Positions 7,832 through 16,708 of a stretch of 64,000 bases of DNA are shown here, one piece after another (position 1 is the first letter of the stretch; every line of letters starts with the position of its first letter). Below the pieces are notes generated by a model that saw nothing but the letters and a program-made list of their open reading frames with translations, made no database searches and had not been told where the DNA came from. This DNA is from Glycomyces luteolus. GTDB lineage: Bacteria; Actinomycetota; Actinomycetes; Mycobacteriales; Micromonosporaceae. The position numbers were made by a program, and so were the translations under genes. Where the stretch lies: NCBI RefSeq assembly GCF_027622875.1, contig NZ_JAPZVP010000007.1:1-64000 (forward strand), written 5' to 3'.

Positions 7832-9805
7832 ACCAGCCTGACCGAGCGGCTCCTCCACGCCGCCGGGATCATCGACGAGGTCGGCAGCGTCGACGCGGGC
7901 AGCACCCGCACCGACACGCTCGACCTCGAACGCCGCCGGGGGATCACCATCAAGTCCGCGGTGGTGTCCTTCGCGCTCGGCGGCACCACCGTCAACCTCA
8001 TCGACACGCCCGGCCACCCCGATTTCATCGCCGAGGTGGAGCGGGTCCTGAACCTGCTCGACGGCGCGGTGCTCGTCGTCTCAGCCGTCGAGGGCGTCCA
8101 GGCCCAGACCCGCGTCCTGTATCGGGCGCTGCGCCGCTTGGGCGTCCCGACCCTGGTGTTCGTCAACAAGATCGACCGGGCGGGCGCCCGGTCCGACGCG
8201 CTGCTGCGCGACCTCGCCGCGAAGCTCGACCCGGCCATGGTCCCGATGGACACCGTCGAAGGCCTCGGATCGCCGGAGGCCGAGAGCAAGCCGCGCGAGC
8301 GCGACGCCGCGTTCGACGGGGACCTGCTCGAAGCCCTCGACGACGAGGACCTCCTGGACGCCTACCTCGCGGGCGTCGACGGTTCCCCGAACGCCAGTGG
8401 CATGTCACATGTCGCGCATGACGCGGCACTGGGCTCGGCACTCGACACCGCGTTCGAGGCACGCGTCGCGAAGGGCCGGGCCCACCCGGTCCACTTCGGG
8501 TCGGCGATCACCGGCGCCGGCATCGAGAGCCTCGTCGAGGGACTCCGCCGCTTCCTGCCCGGCTCGGTCGGCGATCCGGAAGGACCGCTGTCGGGCACCG
8601 TGTTCAAAGTGGAGCGCGGCTCGGCGGGGGAGCGGATCGCCTACGCCCGCCTGTTCGCCGGTGCGGTCGCGGTGCGCGACCGCATTCACGTCGGCGACTG
8701 CCGTGAGGCCAAGGTGACCGGCATCAGCGTCTTCGAGGACGGGATCGACCGTCCGCGGCCCCGGGCCGAGGCCGGCCGGATCGCGAAGCTCCGGGGCCTG
8801 GGGGAGGTCCGCATCGGCGACGCGATCGGTCGGCCGCCGAAGCTCCGCACCGAGCACTTCCTGCGGCCCGCGCTGGAGACCGTCGTCGCGCCAGTCGATG
8901 AACGCGACCGGCCCGCGCTGCACGCCGCGCTCACCCGACTGGCCGAACAAGATCCGCTCATCGGCCTGCGCCACGACGAGACGCGCCGGGAACTGTCCGT
9001 ATCGCTCTACGGCGAAGTCCAGAAAGAGGTCATCGGCGCCACCCTCGCCGAGGAGCACGGCCTCGCGGTCGACTTCCGCGAGTCCACCGTGATCTGCGTC
9101 GAGCGCGTCACCGGCACGGGCGCGGCCGCCGAGTTCATCGCCAAGGACCCCAACCCGTTCCTCGGCACCGCAGGCCTGCGGGTGGATCCCGCTTCCGGCA
9201 CCGGCGTCGACTTCCGGCTCGGCGTGGAGCTCGGCTCGATGCCGTTCGCGTTCTTCAAAGCCGTCGAGGAGACCGTTCACGAGACGCTGCGCGAGGGCCT
9301 GCACGGCTGGCAGGTCGAAGGCGTCGCGGTCACGATGACCCACTCGGGCTACTGGGCCCGCCAGTCCAGTGCGCACGGCGGCTTCGACAAGAGCATGTCG
9401 AGCACCGCCGGGGACTTCCGGAACCTCGTGCCGCTCGTCCTCATGGCCGCCCTCCGCCGGGCCGGAACCGTGGTGTGCGAACCCTTGCACCGCTTCCGGA
9501 TCGAACTGCCCGCCGCCGACCTCGGCGGCGTCCTCGCCGCGCTGGCGAAACTCCGCGCGGTCCCCGAACCGCCGGAACTCGGCGGCGGCCGGTGCGCGCT
9601 CGAGGGCACGATCCCGGCCGGGGCCGTCCACGGCCTCGGCCAGCGCCTCCCGGGCCTGACCAGCGGTGAGGGCGTCCTCGAGAGCGTCTTCGAACGCCAC
9701 GAGCCGGTGACCGGCCCGGTCCCGTCCCGGCCCCGCACCGATGCGAATCCGCTCGACCGGGAGGCCTACCTGCTGGCGGTGATGCGCCGCGTGACCGGCA
9801 AATGA
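7784..9805 (+). CDS. TetM/OtrA-type ribosome protection GTPase
   Basis: A 673-residue EF-G paralogue of the class that removes tetracycline from the ribosome. G1 is AHVDAGKTS at 10-18, switch II is DTPGH at 74-78 and G4 NKID at 128-131, followed by the EF-G domains II-V. Length matches OtrA and TetM (about 640-665). The LNLGILAHVDAGKTSLTERL start is typical of ribosome protection proteins rather than true EF-G. The TTG start has only a distant AAGGA (11 nt). A copy of the dispersed repeat is translated in frame near residues 205-216, in a variable part of the G domain. Self-protection or basal tolerance are both possible roles. Confidence 0.85.
   Translation: MRTLNLGILAHVDAGKTSLTERLLHAAGIIDEVGSVDAGSTRTDTLDLERRRGITIKSAVVSFALGGTTVNLIDTPGHPDFIAEVERVLNLLDGAVLVVSAVEGVQAQTRVLYRALRRLGVPTLVFVNKIDRAGARSDALLRDLAAKLDPAMVPMDTVEGLGSPEAESKPRERDAAFDGDLLEALDDEDLLDAYLAGVDGSPNASGMSHVAHDAALGSALDTAFEARVAKGRAHPVHFGSAITGAGIESLVEGLRRFLPGSVGDPEGPLSGTVFKVERGSAGERIAYARLFAGAVAVRDRIHVGDCREAKVTGISVFEDGIDRPRPRAEAGRIAKLRGLGEVRIGDAIGRPPKLRTEHFLRPALETVVAPVDERDRPALHAALTRLAEQDPLIGLRHDETRRELSVSLYGEVQKEVIGATLAEEHGLAVDFRESTVICVERVTGTGAAAEFIAKDPNPFLGTAGLRVDPASGTGVDFRLGVELGSMPFAFFKAVEETVHETLREGLHGWQVEGVAVTMTHSGYWARQSSAHGGFDKSMSSTAGDFRNLVPLVLMAALRRAGTVVCEPLHRFRIELPAADLGGVLAALAKLRAVPEPPELGGGRCALEGTIPAGAVHGLGQRLPGLTSGEGVLESVFERHEPVTGPVPSRPRTDANPLDREAYLLAVMRRVTGK
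8396..8432 (+). repeat. Dispersed palindromic repeat, copy 2 (inside a coding region)
   Basis: AGTGGCATGTCACATGTCGC continues with GCATGACGCGGCACTGG. Outer arms GTGGC...GTCA and TGAC...GGCAC are imperfect inverted repeats. It is read in frame as Ser-Gly-Met-Ser-His-Val-Ala-His-Asp-Ala-Ala-Leu. Confidence 0.7.
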
Positions 9806-9862
9806 ACCGCCTCGCCGCCAAAGTCCGAAGTGGAATCCATTGTGTCCCAATATGTTCGTTAT

Positions 9863-9890
9863 TTGAGGAGTTGGACCGCAAATGTATGAT
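9863..9890 (+). promoter_or_regulatory. Promoter of the M14 carboxypeptidase gene
   Basis: TTGAGG, a 16-bp spacer and TATGAT in a locally AT-rich stretch. The predicted start near 9897 leaves a leader of about 65 nt. Confidence 0.6.
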
Positions 9891-9961
9891 TAAGATCCCT
9901 TGACCGCCCCTTCGTCCCGTCGGTACCCCTGGCGGGACGAGAAGAGAACGGACACAAGCAC

Positions 9962-11287
9962 ATGAAGCGAAGGCTCGTTACCGCGAGCGTCGCGCTGGGG
10001 GTCGTCGTGGCCGCCACCGGCGTCGCCACCCTCACCGCCCAAGCCGATCCGATCGAACCCGAGGACTCGGAACTGTCCACCTGGACCGTTCCGAGGCTCA
10101 CCGCCGACGAAGCGGCCGAGCTCGAAGCGCTCGGCTTCACCCTCGCCCACGACCACGGCGCCGAATCCCACATCATCGGCGACGAAGCCCTCGCCGCCGA
10201 AGCTCGCGAACTCGGCTACGCCCCCGAATTCGTCGACACCGTCTACAAGGACCTCCCCGTCACCGCCGAGCAGGAGGGCACCTACTACGGCGGCTACCGC
10301 ACCGTCGACTCCTACGAAGCCGACCTCCAGGCCATCGCCGAGGCCAATCCCGACCTCGCCAGCCTCCATGACATCGGCGACTCCTGGCTCAAGACCCAAG
10401 GCGAGGGCGGCCACGACGTCTACGCCATCTGCCTCACCAAGATCGCCGCCGGCGACTGCGAGACGGACCCGGACTCGGCCAAGCCGCGGTTCTCCCTGAT
10501 CGCTCAGATGCACGCGCGCGAGATCGCCACCGGCGAGGTCGCCTGGCGCTGGATCGAGAAGCTCGTGGACGGCTACGGCACCGACGCCGAGGTCACCGAG
10601 CTCATGGACACCAGCGAGATCTGGGTGGTGCCGATCGCCAACCCCGATGGCGTCGACATCGTCGCCTCCGGCGGCGACGACCCGATCCTGCAGCGCAAGA
10701 ACGCCAACGACAGCAACGGGAACTGCGGTGACAGCCTCGGCGTCGACCTCAACCGCAACTCCACGTTCGAATGGGGCGCCGACTCCACCAACCCCTGCTC
10801 CGAGACCTTCCAAGGCCCCTCTGCCGGGTCCGAGCCCGAGACGCAGGCCGTCGAGGACTGGCTCCGCGCCCTCCACCCCGACCAGCGCGGCGAGAACCCC
10901 GCTGACGCGGCGCCCGACGACGCCCGCGACGTGTTCCTCACCCTCCACTCCTACGGCGAGTACATCATCGTCCCGTGGGGCTACACCAATGACGTCGCCC
11001 CGAACGACGGCCAGCTCCGCGCGCTCGGCGAGGCCATGTCGCAGTCCAACGGCTACTTCGTCGGCACCAACGACGACACCGTCGGATACAGCACCAGCGG
11101 CACTACCGACGACATGGCCTACGGCGAACTCGGCGTCGCCTCCTTCACCTTCGAGATCGGCCCGGACACCGGGGACTGCGGCGGGTTCTTCCCCGCCTTC
11201 ACCTGCGTGGACGACACATTGTGGCCCGAGAACGAGGGCGCGCTCATGACCGCCGCCCAGGCGGCGGCCGCGCCTTACGGCGGCTAG
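9962..11287 (+). CDS. Secreted zinc carboxypeptidase, M14 family
   Basis: A 441-residue secreted metallopeptidase that removes C-terminal residues from peptides. A Sec signal peptide (Lys-Arg-Arg, hydrophobic core, cut near Ala-Gln-Ala-Asp at 27-30) is followed by a propeptide-like region to about 105 and the catalytic domain. Zinc ligands are His184 and Glu187 in QMHAREIA and His329 in TLHSYGEY; the DLNRNS Arg binds the substrate carboxylate; Glu398 in FTFEIG is the general base. All catalytic residues are intact. It stands alone between its own promoter and a strong terminator, consistent with nutrient scavenging. Confidence 0.92.
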   Translation: MKRRLVTASVALGVVVAATGVATLTAQADPIEPEDSELSTWTVPRLTADEAAELEALGFTLAHDHGAESHIIGDEALAAEARELGYAPEFVDTVYKDLPVTAEQEGTYYGGYRTVDSYEADLQAIAEANPDLASLHDIGDSWLKTQGEGGHDVYAICLTKIAAGDCETDPDSAKPRFSLIAQMHAREIATGEVAWRWIEKLVDGYGTDAEVTELMDTSEIWVVPIANPDGVDIVASGGDDPILQRKNANDSNGNCGDSLGVDLNRNSTFEWGADSTNPCSETFQGPSAGSEPETQAVEDWLRALHPDQRGENPADAAPDDARDVFLTLHSYGEYIIVPWGYTNDVAPNDGQLRALGEAMSQSNGYFVGTNDDTVGYSTSGTTDDMAYGELGVASFTFEIGPDTGDCGGFFPAFTCVDDTLWPENEGALMTAAQAAAAPYGG

Positions 11288-11292
11288 CGAAC

Positions 11293-11334
11293 GGTTCCCG
11301 GCGGCGCGGTGCCGCGACCGCGCCGCCGGGAACC
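11293..11334 (+). terminator. Strong hairpin terminator
   Basis: An 18-bp perfect stem beginning GGTTCCCGGCGGCGCGGT with a 6-nt loop, 5 bp after the carboxypeptidase stop. Confidence 0.8.
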
Positions 11335-11408
11335 GGAACCTCCGCGTTCGCCCGCTCGACCTCGCCCGGCCGTTCATACGATGTTCCGGCCCGCCGCACA
11401 CATTGCGG

Positions 11409-11438
11409 TTGCCCCGGCCCCGGTCCAACCCCGATACT
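11409..11438 (+). promoter_or_regulatory. Leaderless promoter of HAD gene 2
   Basis: TTGCCC, an 18-bp spacer and GATACT, ending 6 nt before the GTG start. Architecture is the same as at 6730-6758. Confidence 0.7.
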
Positions 11439-11444
11439 CATCCG

Positions 11445-12248
11445 GTGCCCCTACCGAAACTCATCGCCACCGACCTCGACGGCACCCTGCTCGACCGGCA
11501 GGGCCGACTCTCCGAACGCAACCAGAAGGCCCTCCAGACCGCCCGCGAACACGGCATCCTCACCCTCGCCGTGACCGCCAGGCCTCCCCGCGCCGTCCAC
11601 CGCGTACCCGGACTCACCGCCGTCCTCGACGGCGCCCTGTGCTCCACGGGCTCAATCCGGTTCGACCCGGTCACCCAGACCGCCGAGCTGCGCCACGCTA
11701 TTCCGCTCGCACTCGCCCGCGAACTCCATCGGCAGCTGCGCATCGCCCTCCCGGACGCGGATTTCGCCGTCGAGACCGGCCAGGCGCTCCGCATCCAGGG
11801 CGAGTACTTCCGCGGCCTGCGTCTCACCGACCCGTGGATTCCCGTCACCGCCGACGAGGACCTGATCGACACGTCCGATCCCGTCGTCGGTCTGCTCGTG
11901 CACGACACGGCCTCGACGGGCCCGGCGATGCAGGAGGCCACTGCCCACATCGCACTGCCCGGCGTCCACCTGTGGGGATGGGGCCGCTATCCCGAGATCG
12001 AATGCACCGCGGCCGGAGCCGAGAAGGGCGCCACGCTGGCAGCCTGGTGCGCCGAGCGCGGGATCGGTGCCGAGGACGTGATCGCCTTCGGCGACATGCC
12101 GAACGACGTCTCGATGCTCGCCTGGGCGGGCCGGTCCTACGCGATGGAGGGCGCCCACGCGGACGCGGCCGCGGCGGCGACCGGCCACGCGGAGCCGGCC
12201 GCCGAAGACGGCGTGGCGAAGACGATCGAAGCCCTGCTCCAACGCTAG
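11445..12248 (+). CDS. HAD-superfamily (Cof-type) phosphatase, paralogue 2
   Basis: A 267-residue paralogue of the protein at 6765. Motif I is TDLDGTLLD near residues 8-16, motif IV is GDMPNDVSMLAWAGRSYAM, nearly identical to paralogue 1 over that stretch; the cap is more diverged. The motif III Lys is in AEKGATLAAW. The GTG at 11445 follows GATACT by 6 nt and directly precedes the conserved LPKLIATDLDG. Substrate unknown; the diverged cap suggests a different substrate from paralogue 1. Confidence 0.88.
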   Translation: MPLPKLIATDLDGTLLDRQGRLSERNQKALQTAREHGILTLAVTARPPRAVHRVPGLTAVLDGALCSTGSIRFDPVTQTAELRHAIPLALARELHRQLRIALPDADFAVETGQALRIQGEYFRGLRLTDPWIPVTADEDLIDTSDPVVGLLVHDTASTGPAMQEATAHIALPGVHLWGWGRYPEIECTAAGAEKGATLAAWCAERGIGAEDVIAFGDMPNDVSMLAWAGRSYAMEGAHADAAAAATGHAEPAAEDGVAKTIEALLQR

Positions 12249-12434
12249 GCCACCCGGCCGAGACCGCCCCCGATCGCCACGCATCGCGCCGACGTTACGC
12301 CCCTCACCTGCACTGGCACCCGAGTGTCGACCCGTGTGGCGGTGTGGTCCTCTTCGGTGGTCGGAGGCGGATGCGGGCGGGAAGGGACATGCCCTATGCG
12401 CACACGCCCGCGCACGGGCGCGAATGCTCGCCGC

Positions 12435-13214
12435 CTACCGGCACCGGTAGAACACGATCGCCTTCTCGAACTCGAACACGTCATGCGCCGCGAAGTGCGA
12501 TTCCAGCTCCGCCGCCGCCACGGCGAGGATCCGGTCGAACGCCGCGTCGTCGCAGTCGACATAGGACCTGATCGAGACGAGATAGTCCATGAGCGGCCGG
12601 GGCTCGGGAACCGAGACCAGGCCGCGCTTCTCGAAGCGCTCCACCGACCCGAACGCCGCTTCCAGATAGTCGGGTGCGTTGGCGGAGTCGAAGTTGGCGA
12701 CCTCCGCGGACGGAATGTACGTGTCGGGGCCCAGGACCGCGCGGATCGCCCGCGCCCAGTGGGCGTACGGCTCGGCCATGTCGTCGTGGGTGTTGGTCGA
12801 GACCAGCAGGGTCCCGCCCGGCTTGAGCACGCGGCGGAACTCGCCGACCGCCTTCGCGATGTCCGGCACGTGGTACAGCATGTGCATCGCGAGCACCGCG
12901 TCGACGCTGCCGTCGGGGTAGGGGATCGCCCGGGCGTCGGCCACCATGATCGGCGGTTCGACCTCGGAGAGCATCCCGGGCGCGGCGTCGATGCCGACGA
13001 CCGCGGCGGCGGGGTGGTCGGCGCGCAGCCGCTTGAGATAGCGGCCGTGCCCGCACCCGACGTCGAGCACGAGCCGAGGGTCGGCGGGCATCAGATCGGC
13101 GGCGACGTCGACCGGGTCGAACTGGGGCTCGCGGTAGTCGTAAAGGCTCACACGGGACTTGAGGTTGCCCGCGTGCGCGTAATTGCCCTTGCTGCCTTCG
13201 ACGTTGACGGCCAT
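12435..13214 (-). CDS. Class I SAM-dependent methyltransferase (UbiE/Methyltransf_11 type)
   Basis: A 259-residue methyltransferase. Motif I is LDVGCGHGRYL at about 50-60, strand 2 ends in GIDAAPGML, and DAVLAMHMLYHVPD and RRVLKPGGTLLVS are the canonical post-I and motif III regions. Substrate not predictable. The ATG is the only good start, with AGAGAGG upstream. The 186 bp between this gene and the convergent HAD gene contain no clear terminator. Confidence 0.85.
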   Translation of the reverse strand: MAVNVEGSKGNYAHAGNLKSRVSLYDYREPQFDPVDVAADLMPADPRLVLDVGCGHGRYLKRLRADHPAAAVVGIDAAPGMLSEVEPPIMVADARAIPYPDGSVDAVLAMHMLYHVPDIAKAVGEFRRVLKPGGTLLVSTNTHDDMAEPYAHWARAIRAVLGPDTYIPSAEVANFDSANAPDYLEAAFGSVERFEKRGLVSVPEPRPLMDYLVSIRSYVDCDDAAFDRILAVAAAELESHFAAHDVFEFEKAIVFYRCR

Positions 13215-13364
13215 GCAATGCCTCTCTCCTCATGGAGGACGCCGTCGCGGCGTCCTCGCGAAGCGCGGCGGCGTGCGCCGCGGTGAACGGAGCTGTCCAA
13301 ACTACCCGAGAGTCCTCTGGGCACACACTCCCTGAAGCCGCCGTCAGGCGACTTCAGCTCCGGT

Positions 13365-15800
13365 TCAGGTTCGGGCCTTCACAATCGGAAGCTCCATCGT
13401 GGCATCGTCGGGAACCGCTCGACGGCGGCGCCACCGGAACCACACCAGCAGACCGAAACCGATGAGCAGGAGGACTACGCCACCACCGATCACATAAGCC
13501 CACCAAGGCAGACCGGCCGCGTTCGCGCCCGGCCCGCCGCCCGCGGCTTCGGCGGCCTCCTGCGGCTCGTCGGTCCGCAGGACGACTCTGTCGGCCTCGT
13601 ACGCGATCCGGTAGCTAGCGCCGCCGATCTCCAGCTCGGCGTCTTGAGCGAGGTTGGCGAAGGTGCCGGACACACCGCCTGCGGCGGTGACGACGGTGAT
13701 CTCCTCGGGGAGCGCCGCGCCCTCCTCGTAGGCGACCGCCAGCGTCCCGTCGAGTGTGGCCTCGCCCCCGACCGTGAGCCCCCCGTTCGAGCCCACGGTC
13801 AGGGTCGAAGCCTCGCCGAGCGACAGGTTGCCGCCGACGCTGCTCGCGGCGCGGACCGCCAGCCCCTGGTCGACGGTCAGGTCCCCGGCGAGCTCGGCCC
13901 CCGTCGCAGCGGCGCTGTCGCCTTCGGCGCCTGCCTGTCCGGAACTGTCGGCCTCCGCGTCGGCGCTGCCGTCGCCGTCCTGGCCGGTGCTGTCCTGGGC
14001 GGCGGTGCCGAGCACCACGACGCCTTCGGCGACGGTCCAAGCGCCCGCGGCACTGCTCGAGCCGGAGTACGTCCACGTACCGGTGCCCGATTTGACCAGG
14101 CCGCCTTCGCCTTCGACGCCGCCCGCGTAGGCGGTGTCGCTCGCGCTGGCCACGGTCAGACCGTCGGCGCCGAGCCGCAGGGTCGCTCCCGCGATGCCGC
14201 TGAGGTCGTTCACCGTCTGGCCTTCGACCTGCGAGAGGTCGAGCACGGCGTCCCCGCCGGAGAGCTCGACGTGCTCGGAGGCCGCGAGGTCGCCGCCGGT
14301 GAGGGCGAGCGTGCCGCCGGAGACGGTCGTCGGACCGGTGTAGGTCGTGTCCCCGGTGAGCGTCAGCGCTGCGGGGCCGGCCAGTTCGAGCGCGCCCTCG
14401 CCGCTGATCCGCGCGAGTTCGATGTCGGTGGAGGCGTTGGCGACCACGAGCGTCCCGTTGTCGACCACCTCCGCGAGATCGGTGCCGGTGAGGAGCCAGC
14501 CGTCGCCGCCCTCCTCGCCCGTTCCGAGGCGCAGGACCGCACCCGACTCGATCGTGGTGGCGCCGTCGTAGTTCTGCTGGTCGGCGAACGTGACGTCGTT
14601 GCCGGCCGTGCCCGCGATGGTGACGTCGCCGCTGCCCACCGCGTCCATCGTGTCGTGGAAGATCCCGCCGGAGATGGGCGCGTCGAGCTGGACCGGGCCG
14701 TTGTAGTCGAAGATCAGATGGCTGCGCATCCGCCTGGCGTGCATGTTGATGTAGACGGTGTCGCGGTTGCCCGGCAGGAAGAACTCGTTGTCGGTGCCGT
14801 CCCCCCACTGCACGAGCGCGCCCTCGATGTTGATGCCGCGCTTGTTGTGGTTGTGGGCCACCACCTCGTAGTTGAGGTTCGGGTCCGACAGCGACGGGTC
14901 GGTGTCCGGCCCGGAGTCGGCCCACGAGTACACCCCGGACATCACCACTCTGCTCCCGAAGATCTGGGAGTGGAAGTTGATGTCGTTGCCCCACTCGCGC
15001 GAGTAGAAGTCCACGTCGAGGACGGTGTCGTTGCCGTCCTGGGTGTCGATGATGAACGACCCCTGGTTGAGCACGGTGTCCACTTCGGGCATTGTGGAGA
15101 GGAATTCGCGCTGGCTGTAGTGGATCGCTGTGCCGTTGTAGAGCATGCCCGAGAACGTGTGGTTGCCCGCGAGCGAGAGGCCGTCCCAGGTGCCGCGCGG
15201 CTGGACGATGAAGCCGGAGCCGCTGAGGTTGCCCGGATGGTAGCGGCGGCCGTGGACCGCGACGATCAGCGTGCCGTCGACGTGGTGGTTCAGCGCGTTC
15301 CACTCGAAGTTCGGCAGGTCGTACGGGTAGTGCCCGAGGGTCCCGGTCGTGCCCTGGCCGTCGCCGTACTGGAGGGTGGCGCCGGATTCCACGGTCACCG
15401 CGGGCGGATCGGGATCCTCGATGGTGTTCCACCACCAGGGTTCGCCGCGCGCTTCGACGCGCTGGCGCTGGCGGTCCTCGGGGATGCTGAAGTCGGAGTC
15501 GGCGGTGAGCACGAGTTTCCCCGGACCGCTGACGGTGAGCGTGCCGACGCCCGAGAAGTGGCCGCCGTAGACGAGCTCCTCGCCGTCGCCCAGGTTGACG
15601 ACGGCGTCGCCGTTCAGCACGACGTCCTGTCCCGCGCGGAGCTGGCCGGTGATGTCGTTGGCCGCCTGTGCCGGGGCGGCGGCGAACGGCACGGTCAGGA
15701 ACGCGAGGAGCGCGGCCAGCAGCAGGCGCGCCCAGGCGGTGCCGCGCCGCGGCCGAGCGGTCGAGCCGCGAGGCGGCCCCAGGCTGTGTGAATCCTTCAC
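13365..15800 (-). CDS. Cell-surface beta-strand-repeat protein with C-terminal membrane anchor
   Basis: An 811-residue exported protein. It has a signal peptide (Ala-Gln-Ala-Ala cleavage near 46-48), a long region rich in Gly, Thr, Asn and Asp, a passenger-type repeat LTLTGDTTYTGPTTVSGGTL at about 485-504 that matches the autotransporter-associated beta-strand repeat, a Ser/Asp/Gly linker at about 605-650, and a C-terminal membrane helix (about 765-787) followed by RWRRRR. No outer-membrane barrel and no LPXTG are present. It is likely a right-handed beta-helix tethered to the cytoplasmic membrane, with adhesive or polysaccharide-binding roles possible. The GTG start has no strong ribosome site. 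Confidence 0.75.
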   Translation of the reverse strand: MKDSHSLGPPRGSTARPRRGTAWARLLLAALLAFLTVPFAAAPAQAANDITGQLRAGQDVVLNGDAVVNLGDGEELVYGGHFSGVGTLTVSGPGKLVLTADSDFSIPEDRQRQRVEARGEPWWWNTIEDPDPPAVTVESGATLQYGDGQGTTGTLGHYPYDLPNFEWNALNHHVDGTLIVAVHGRRYHPGNLSGSGFIVQPRGTWDGLSLAGNHTFSGMLYNGTAIHYSQREFLSTMPEVDTVLNQGSFIIDTQDGNDTVLDVDFYSREWGNDINFHSQIFGSRVVMSGVYSWADSGPDTDPSLSDPNLNYEVVAHNHNKRGINIEGALVQWGDGTDNEFFLPGNRDTVYINMHARRMRSHLIFDYNGPVQLDAPISGGIFHDTMDAVGSGDVTIAGTAGNDVTFADQQNYDGATTIESGAVLRLGTGEEGGDGWLLTGTDLAEVVDNGTLVVANASTDIELARISGEGALELAGPAALTLTGDTTYTGPTTVSGGTLALTGGDLAASEHVELSGGDAVLDLSQVEGQTVNDLSGIAGATLRLGADGLTVASASDTAYAGGVEGEGGLVKSGTGTWTYSGSSSAAGAWTVAEGVVVLGTAAQDSTGQDGDGSADAEADSSGQAGAEGDSAAATGAELAGDLTVDQGLAVRAASSVGGNLSLGEASTLTVGSNGGLTVGGEATLDGTLAVAYEEGAALPEEITVVTAAGGVSGTFANLAQDAELEIGGASYRIAYEADRVVLRTDEPQEAAEAAGGGPGANAAGLPWWAYVIGGGVVLLLIGFGLLVWFRWRRRRAVPDDATMELPIVKART

Positions 15801-15955
15801 GGTTCAACAAGTTACCCGGTGATTTTCAGCGGTTTTCGGTGGGTGGGCGGGCCCCGGTCCGGTCCGGGCCGTCCGGTGCGGCCGCGTTCGCGAGGCCTGC
15901 TCCGGTGCGGCGCAGAGCGGCCCGCGCCGCCGCGAGCGGGGTTAGGCTGGGCCGT

Positions 15956-16636
15956 ATGCATGTCGTCATCGCCGGAGGGCACGGACAGATCGCGCTGCGC
16001 CTCACCGAGATCCTGGCCGCCGAAGGGCATTCGGTCACCGGGCTCATCCGCAATCCCGACCACGCCGAGGACCTCACCGCGATCGGCGGTCGTCCCATCG
16101 TCCTCGACCTCGAGCAGGCCGACGCCGAGCACCTCGGCGGGCTCCTCGCCTCCGAGATGTACGGGGAGGTCGATGCGGTCGTGTTCGCGGCGGGTGCCGG
16201 GCCCGGCAGCGGCGCGGCCCGCAAGGACACGGTGGACCGGGCGGCGTCGGTGCTGCTCGCCGATGCAGCGGAACGGGCGGGCGTGCGCCGCTTCCTGCAG
16301 ATCTCCAGTATGGGCGCCGATTCGGAGCCCGATCCGAGCCGCGACGAGGTGTGGGCGGCGTACATCGAGGCCAAGGCCGCGGCCGAGGAGGACCTGCGCG
16401 CCAGGGACCTCGACTGGATCATCCTGCGGCCCGGTTCGCTCACGAACGACCCGCCGACCGGCCGGGTGCATCTCGCCGAGCCGCCGGTGGGTCGCGGTGC
16501 CGTCACTCGCTCCGATGTGGCCGCTGTGGTGGCCGAACTCCTGCGCCGTCCGACGGTGTCGCGCCTGGTCCTGGAGGTGCGGGGCGGTGACACCGCGGTC
16601 ACCGAGGCGGTGGACGCGCTCGGCCCGGAGGACTGA
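15956..16636 (+). CDS. NAD(P)-binding atypical SDR (NAD(P)H-binding/NmrA-like)
   Basis: A 226-residue Rossmann protein. The N-terminus VVIAGGHGQIALRL carries the GGxGxxG-type dinucleotide motif; SSMGAD and a YIEAKAAAEEDL segment resemble the active-site region of atypical extended SDRs. The family covers epimerase-like and redox-sensing proteins; the role here is unknown. The ATG at 15956 lies 7 nt after TAGGCT and has no Shine-Dalgarno, so it is probably leaderless. Confidence 0.8.
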   Translation: MHVVIAGGHGQIALRLTEILAAEGHSVTGLIRNPDHAEDLTAIGGRPIVLDLEQADAEHLGGLLASEMYGEVDAVVFAAGAGPGSGAARKDTVDRAASVLLADAAERAGVRRFLQISSMGADSEPDPSRDEVWAAYIEAKAAAEEDLRARDLDWIILRPGSLTNDPPTGRVHLAEPPVGRGAVTRSDVAAVVAELLRRPTVSRLVLEVRGGDTAVTEAVDALGPED

Positions 16637-16672
16637 GCACGCCGGTCCGCTTGCCTCCCATGCGTATGCGGA

Positions 16673-16702
16673 TTGCGGCGGCAAAAGTCGTTGCTCGATA
16701 CT
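16673..16702 (+). promoter_or_regulatory. Leaderless promoter of the phosphotransferase gene
   Basis: TTGCGG, an 18-bp spacer and GATACT, ending exactly 6 nt before the ATG at 16709. Confidence 0.65.
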
Positions 16703-16708
16703 GTACCG

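Noticed and set aside
12249-12434. A gene between the HAD and methyltransferase genes
   Set aside because: Short frames there lack start signals and have no recognisable product; the stretch appears to be plain intergenic sequence.
13644-15791. A 715-codon open frame on the plus strand opposite the beta-strand-repeat gene
   Set aside because: It mirrors the codon bias of the minus-strand gene, has low-complexity Arg/Gly/Val composition, no ribosome site and no family match. Similar antisense frames opposite most genes here were rejected for the same reason.
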